DNA of 8,130 bases from Hyphomicrobiaceae bacterium (GTDB lineage Bacteria > Pseudomonadota > Alphaproteobacteria > Rhizobiales > Hyphomicrobiaceae). The translations under genes and the position numbers were made by a program. Under the pieces are notes generated by a model. The model did no database searches. It was not told where the DNA came from and saw nothing but the letters and a program-made list of their open reading frames with translations. The first letter of the stretch is position 1, and each line of letters opens with the position of its first letter. Positions 7,301-8,130 of this stretch are shown piece by piece. The stretch is from the NCBI GenBank assembly GCA_017353825.1, contig JAFMSC010000169.1, positions 1 through 8,130 on the forward strand, given 5' to 3'.

Positions 7301-7990
7301 GGCGTGCTCCTGCCGGCGCGCCCTGGCGGACGCTTCGGTGAGCACTTTGACGAGGTCGATTCGGCCGATCGCGCCTTCGGGCTCCTGCGCCATCGACGCG
7401 GCCGGAGCCGGCTGGGCCAGGCCCGGCTGCCGCGCTTGACCCGCTTGCGGCCTTGGTCCTACCACGCCTGCACCCGCGCCAGGCGAGAGCTTGAGCGAGA
7501 GGGCACCGTCGTCGGCATAGAAGAAAAGCAGGCGCGCGGACATGAGGTCGAGGCTCTCGACCGCGATGCGCCCTCTGAGCAGCGCCTGCCGACTGAGCGA
7601 CACCGCCACCGACGGCGCCGCGACGAGGGTCTCGCCGCGCTCGTCGCTTACCTTTACGTTGTTCAGCTCGAACTGGAGGAGGCCCCTGTCGTTCAGGCCC
7701 AGCGCGACGCTCTCAATGCGTACGCGCGGACCCGCCAGTTCCTCCGCGATCGCACCCTCGATGGGCCCCGAAAGGAAATTCAGCGGGATGGGACCGAACA
7801 TAAGTCGCAGATAAAGGAAACCGAGAGCGACAACGACAACGAGGGCGCCACCGCTCACCGCCCTTGCCGCCATCGACATCCACGTCGGGGTCCATTGGCC
7901 CCGGAGGCGCGTTCGTCCGCCAGCGCGAGCGGTCGACATCCGCACGGCCGGTACTAAGTCCCTGCGTCTGGACCCCCCGGTCCTGGTCAC
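4325..7990 (-). CDS. YhdP/AsmA-type membrane-anchored periplasmic protein (DUF3971-like)
   Basis: A 1,221-residue protein, close to the length of E. coli YhdP (about 1,270). An Arg-rich N-terminus precedes one membrane segment at about 46-64 (GGALVVVVALGFLYLRLMF), predicting an inner-membrane anchor with the rest in the periplasm. Next comes an AsmA-like region, IAEELAGPRVRIESVAL (81-97) to about 167, then a Pro/Ala/Gln-rich linker (170-206), a long beta-rich body of repeated strand patterns, and a family C-terminal block near 1097-1165 (LNKILSDVPLVGDIVTG, then NPGSGLAPGF). A 56-residue Pro/Ser-rich tail ends the protein. YhdP, TamB and YdbH are known to be redundant in moving phospholipid to the outer membrane of E. 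coli; a similar role here is inference. The start is GTG at 7990, with GAGAGAAG upstream; ATG at 7939 or 7879 are alternatives. An in-frame stop at 8018-8020 prevents a longer N-terminus. Confidence 0.87.
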   Translation of the reverse strand: MTRTGGSRRRDLVPAVRMSTARAGGRTRLRGQWTPTWMSMAARAVSGGALVVVVALGFLYLRLMFGPIPLNFLSGPIEGAIAEELAGPRVRIESVALGLNDRGLLQFELNNVKVSDERGETLVAAPSVAVSLSRQALLRGRIAVESLDLMSARLLFFYADDGALSLKLSPGAGAGVVGPRPQAGQARQPGLAQPAPAASMAQEPEGAIGRIDLVKVLTEASARARRQEHASAYLREIGLRAATVVIDNGRQQTVWQVPELDVDLDHRRSRSSIAGRAKIDSNEGPWELTFRSSERVSAKVLNLTLSVQGLVPRGLASALPQLLALEAFDLPVSADVELELSNAGDILGGKIAIDAADGSVALLGPATPMHIASGHIELTYNASQRTFEIGPSELTSLEGRVRFAGAIAYATQQGADGPRWRFDIKSTDGWISADPKAPMRLPLDQLTAVGFLDPEQGRIVVDQVLMRAGGAEVSAQGDVSDIGGVITARLDGKIGAMPVGLFKALWPTWLAPQTRTWISRRLVGGDVNGGSFKLVRGADKLSNRSRPVSDADRLTFTLAGTNLDFALLEGVPALRASRGLLTIEGTNIEFSVPDATITTADGRKFSLKGSFAVDLGQAQPRQGKLALKGHGPLSLAMDVIKQQAPNMLQNAGIRLAGADGNLDGSVTIGIPLVPDMQLRDIAVEGKVRVSDARVPQALGPHDVQGINLAADLSSSAFEAKGKFLLGNVPATLTWQHVYGAVPEKQPPLRIAAVLFDAERDDLGLDLNDLVHGEVGVEVSVAQDAKGEPQVHLRADLANAELVLEALGWNKPVGKRAVFEFDFAKGTAYPIELQNVRLDGENVAVAGWMGMGPDLHVKEYRYPQFSLDVVSNFEAHGKLRSDNVWEVNAKGPTYDGRDLFKSFFFVPAERHKDRPGLDLHAEFDTVLGFFETSARNVRLTMQKRANKLNQLDMHASLAGGKQLEAVVRPEPGQPRLLIAKSNDAGQVFKLVGFLPHAVGGDLNLEVNIEGKGAFERTGMLTATRFYLLGDVVSSDASGGTGRRRRNVAREKVEFDVLNAPFSVGAGQFVLQDAHIDGPLVSATMSGRVDFKTRKVHIAGAFTPLAALNKILSDVPLVGDIVTGPKREGMFAWNYLLQGGLENPQIQVNPGSGLAPGFMREFFPVIPEETTPPPRKGTTRPESGARSSSSVVARPGAPDSVFPTAPDVSDGWISQPAKSGAAK

Positions 7991-8130
7991 ACTGCTTCTC
8001 TCGATCCGTCCACAACTTTAGGCGGCCATGCGACGCGTATGACCCGGCTGCAATTCGCACGCCAGTTTTCCCGGCTGTGCTGCCCCACTGCGCGTACCGA
8101 AGACTTTAGCCGGGGCCCGGAATGCTGCAC
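7991..8130. other. Right-edge region with no supportable gene
   Basis: This should contain the promoter of the YhdP-like gene. On the minus strand TTGCAG followed about 17 bases later by CATGGC is the best promoter-like pair, and it is weak. Two minus-strand frames stay open from the right edge, ending at 8018 and 7987. The latter would overlap the GTG start as GTGA, but its codons use G or C in the third position only about two thirds of the time, less than expected for genes of this GC content, and its peptide resembles nothing I know. A plus-strand ATG at 8122 has too little sequence after it to judge. Confidence 0.3.

Noticed and set aside
6839..7957. Plus-strand 372-codon open frame antisense to the YhdP-like gene
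   Set aside because: Same reasoning: antisense to a well-supported coding region, with Arg/Gln-rich composition and no motifs.
7987..8130. Minus-strand frame open from the right edge, ending in a GTGA overlap with the YhdP-like start
   Set aside because: The overlap is suggestive of coupling, but only 48 codons are visible, third-position GC is low for this DNA, and the peptide is unfamiliar.
1..8130. Mobile element, CRISPR array, tRNA or rRNA, or defence system
   Set aside because: No transposase or integrase motif, no regularly spaced repeats, no structural RNA signature and no defence-type protein were seen on either strand.

Overview
The window is high-GC DNA with a chromosomal, housekeeping look. 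The tyrosyl-tRNA synthetase resembles those I remember from Bradyrhizobium-type Alphaproteobacteria (HxGN variant of the HIGH motif, KMGKS loop, a GAVWLN stretch after it). The five products together suggest a member of Hyphomicrobiales or a close relative. That assignment rests on remembered family sequences, not on a search.

Layout from left to right: (1) anmK on the minus strand, 356 codons visible from its start at 1068 and running off the left edge; (2) a 151-bp divergent gap holding possible hairpins, then tyrS on the plus strand (1220-2470); (3) a 106-bp convergent gap with a REP-like palindromic patch; (4) an aldo/keto reductase gene on the minus strand (2577-3518) with its own candidate promoter; (5) osmC on the minus strand (3673-4101), preceded by a three-copy degenerate tandem repeat; (6) a 3.7-kb minus-strand gene (4325-7990) for a YhdP/AsmA-type membrane-anchored periplasmic protein, followed by a short hairpin; (7) 140 bp at the right edge with no supportable gene.

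How the genes relate: AnmK (recycling of anhydro-MurNAc from peptidoglycan) and the YhdP-like protein (envelope lipid homeostasis) both concern the cell envelope. OsmC and the aldo/keto reductase are redox or stress enzymes on the same strand, 154 bp apart. TyrS is translation machinery. Nothing indicates a single multi-gene system, and there are no transposases, phage genes, CRISPR repeats, tRNAs or rRNAs. The items worth a second look are small: altered active-site motifs and an insertion in AnmK, a palindrome inside a candidate promoter, a tandem repeat ahead of osmC, and hairpins ahead of tyrS. I did not find evidence for an undescribed system.
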